A stretch of 64,000 nt of DNA from Alphaproteobacteria bacterium 65-37 (GTDB lineage: Bacteria; Pseudomonadota; Alphaproteobacteria; Reyranellales; Reyranellaceae): NCBI GenBank assembly GCA_001897995.1, contig MKRV01000236.1, positions 62,001-126,000 of the forward strand, written 5' to 3'. The position numbers were made by a program, and so were the translations under genes. This document shows, piece by piece, positions 63,535 through 64,000 of this stretch (positions are counted from its first letter, which is position 1; the number at the start of each line of letters is the position of its first letter). The notes under the pieces were generated by a model that was not told where the DNA came from, did no database searches, and saw only the letters and a program-made list of their open reading frames with translations.

Positions 63535-64000
63535 ATGGCCACCGCCCTCGCACCGCGTGTTTACGGGCTCGATGCCATTTGCGCCGCCGCCCTGCGGGCC
63601 GCCGGCGGCGAGGATGCCGCCCAATTCGCACGCCGCCTGTTCGGCCGCGTCGCCGACAAGGACCTGGCCGCAGCCCCCGCCGACCAGCGCGCCGCGGCGT
63701 CAAACTCCCTGCTCGCCTTCGCCCGCCGCCGACTGCCCGGCGTCGCCAAGGTCCGCGTCTTCAACCCGACGCTCGCCGGCCATGGCTTCGAGAGCCGCCA
63801 TACGATCGTGCAGATCGTCAACGACGACATGCCGTTCCTGGTCGATTCGATCGCCAACGAGTTCAATCGCCGCGAGGCCGCCGTGCATCTGCTGGCGCAT
63901 CCCGTGCTGGCGGTGCGCCGTGACCTCGACGGCGACATGATCGGCATCGCGCTCGAGGTCGGCGAGCGCGCGCGGCCGGAGTCGATGATGCATATCGAGA
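63535..64000 (+). CDS. NAD-specific glutamate dehydrogenase (large type), N-terminal part
   Basis: Frame open to the end of the window; 155 codons seen of a family of about 1,550-1,650 residues. The enzyme deaminates glutamate to 2-oxoglutarate with NAD. Recognised by the N-terminal TIVQIVNDDMPFLVDSIANEF (about residues 86-106) and HPVLAVRRD, conserved in this class (GdhB/RocG-large type of proteobacteria and actinobacteria). A GAGGAGGAG ribosome site precedes the ATG at 63535. It is divergent from nrdA across a long AT-richer region. Confidence 0.9.
   Translation, partial: MATALAPRVYGLDAICAAALRAAGGEDAAQFARRLFGRVADKDLAAAPADQRAAASNSLLAFARRRLPGVAKVRVFNPTLAGHGFESRHTIVQIVNDDMPFLVDSIANEFNRREAAVHLLAHPVLAVRRDLDGDMIGIALEVGERARPESMMHIE

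Overview
The window is 64 kb of high-GC DNA from an alphaproteobacterium. Gene content points there: NAD-type glutamate dehydrogenase of the large kind, ubiE-ubiB-coaBC-dut, maf-aroE and coaE-dnaQ with a convergent secB, nrdAB, intracellular PHA depolymerase and a Sco protein. A Reyranella-like or other Rhodospirillales relative is my inference; no rRNA or other decisive marker is present. The window is almost entirely chromosomal coding DNA, about 62 genes on both strands. I saw no tRNA, rRNA, CRISPR array, insertion sequence or prophage.

Bases 1-13000: the end of aconitase, a DinB-like protein, a VOC plus alpha/beta-hydrolase fusion, a nitroreductase, acetyl-CoA synthetase and an amidase run rightwards. 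A two-gene flavin/FAD oxidoreductase operon runs leftwards and is divergent from a Sco-type copper chaperone. Intracellular PHA depolymerase converges on a phospholipase D-like protein at a 22-bp palindromic terminator. Bases 13000-20000: a PPP-type phosphatase; an ECF sigma operon (YCII/DGPF protein, ECF42-like sigma factor, then a glyoxalase-like and a DoxX-like gene), where both transcription units carry the same TGTCGG-N17-CGTCCT promoter-like pattern; and a KaiC-like double-ATPase gene overlapping a hybrid histidine kinase gene.

Bases 20000-32000: recQ, an SDR, a metallo-beta-lactamase-fold hydrolase, a secreted beta-propeller protein, an AMACR-type CoA transferase, an EI24-type membrane protein preceded by a nested palindrome, a lipoprotein, a membrane-domain/hydrolase fusion divergent from a membrane-anchored LytTR regulator, gentisate 1,2-dioxygenase and a class I amidotransferase. 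Bases 32000-44200: secB, dnaQ, coaE, a quinone oxidoreductase, a PQQ-type sugar dehydrogenase, maf, aroE, a thioesterase, a tandem GNAT protein, an MFS transporter that appears to use a CTG start, rho with an inserted linker, and a small group of cupin, 3-hydroxyisobutyrate-dehydrogenase-like and carboxymuconolactone-decarboxylase-like genes.

Bases 44200-64000: a membrane glycosyltransferase; the leftward cluster ubiE-ubiB-TauE-coaBC-dut-Rrf2; a gene matching both sequence signatures of halohydrin dehalogenases; a dipeptide/oligopeptide ABC operon with two tandem substrate-binding proteins; a methyltransferase; a GFA protein; and nrdA-nrdB. A strong intrinsic terminator lies between nrdA and nrdB, and two NrdR-like boxes plus paired DnaA-like boxes lie upstream of nrdA. 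The window ends inside a large NAD-glutamate dehydrogenase gene. The observations I would follow first are the halohydrin dehalogenase candidate, the paired ECF promoters, the KaiC/kinase pair and the nrdAB control region.
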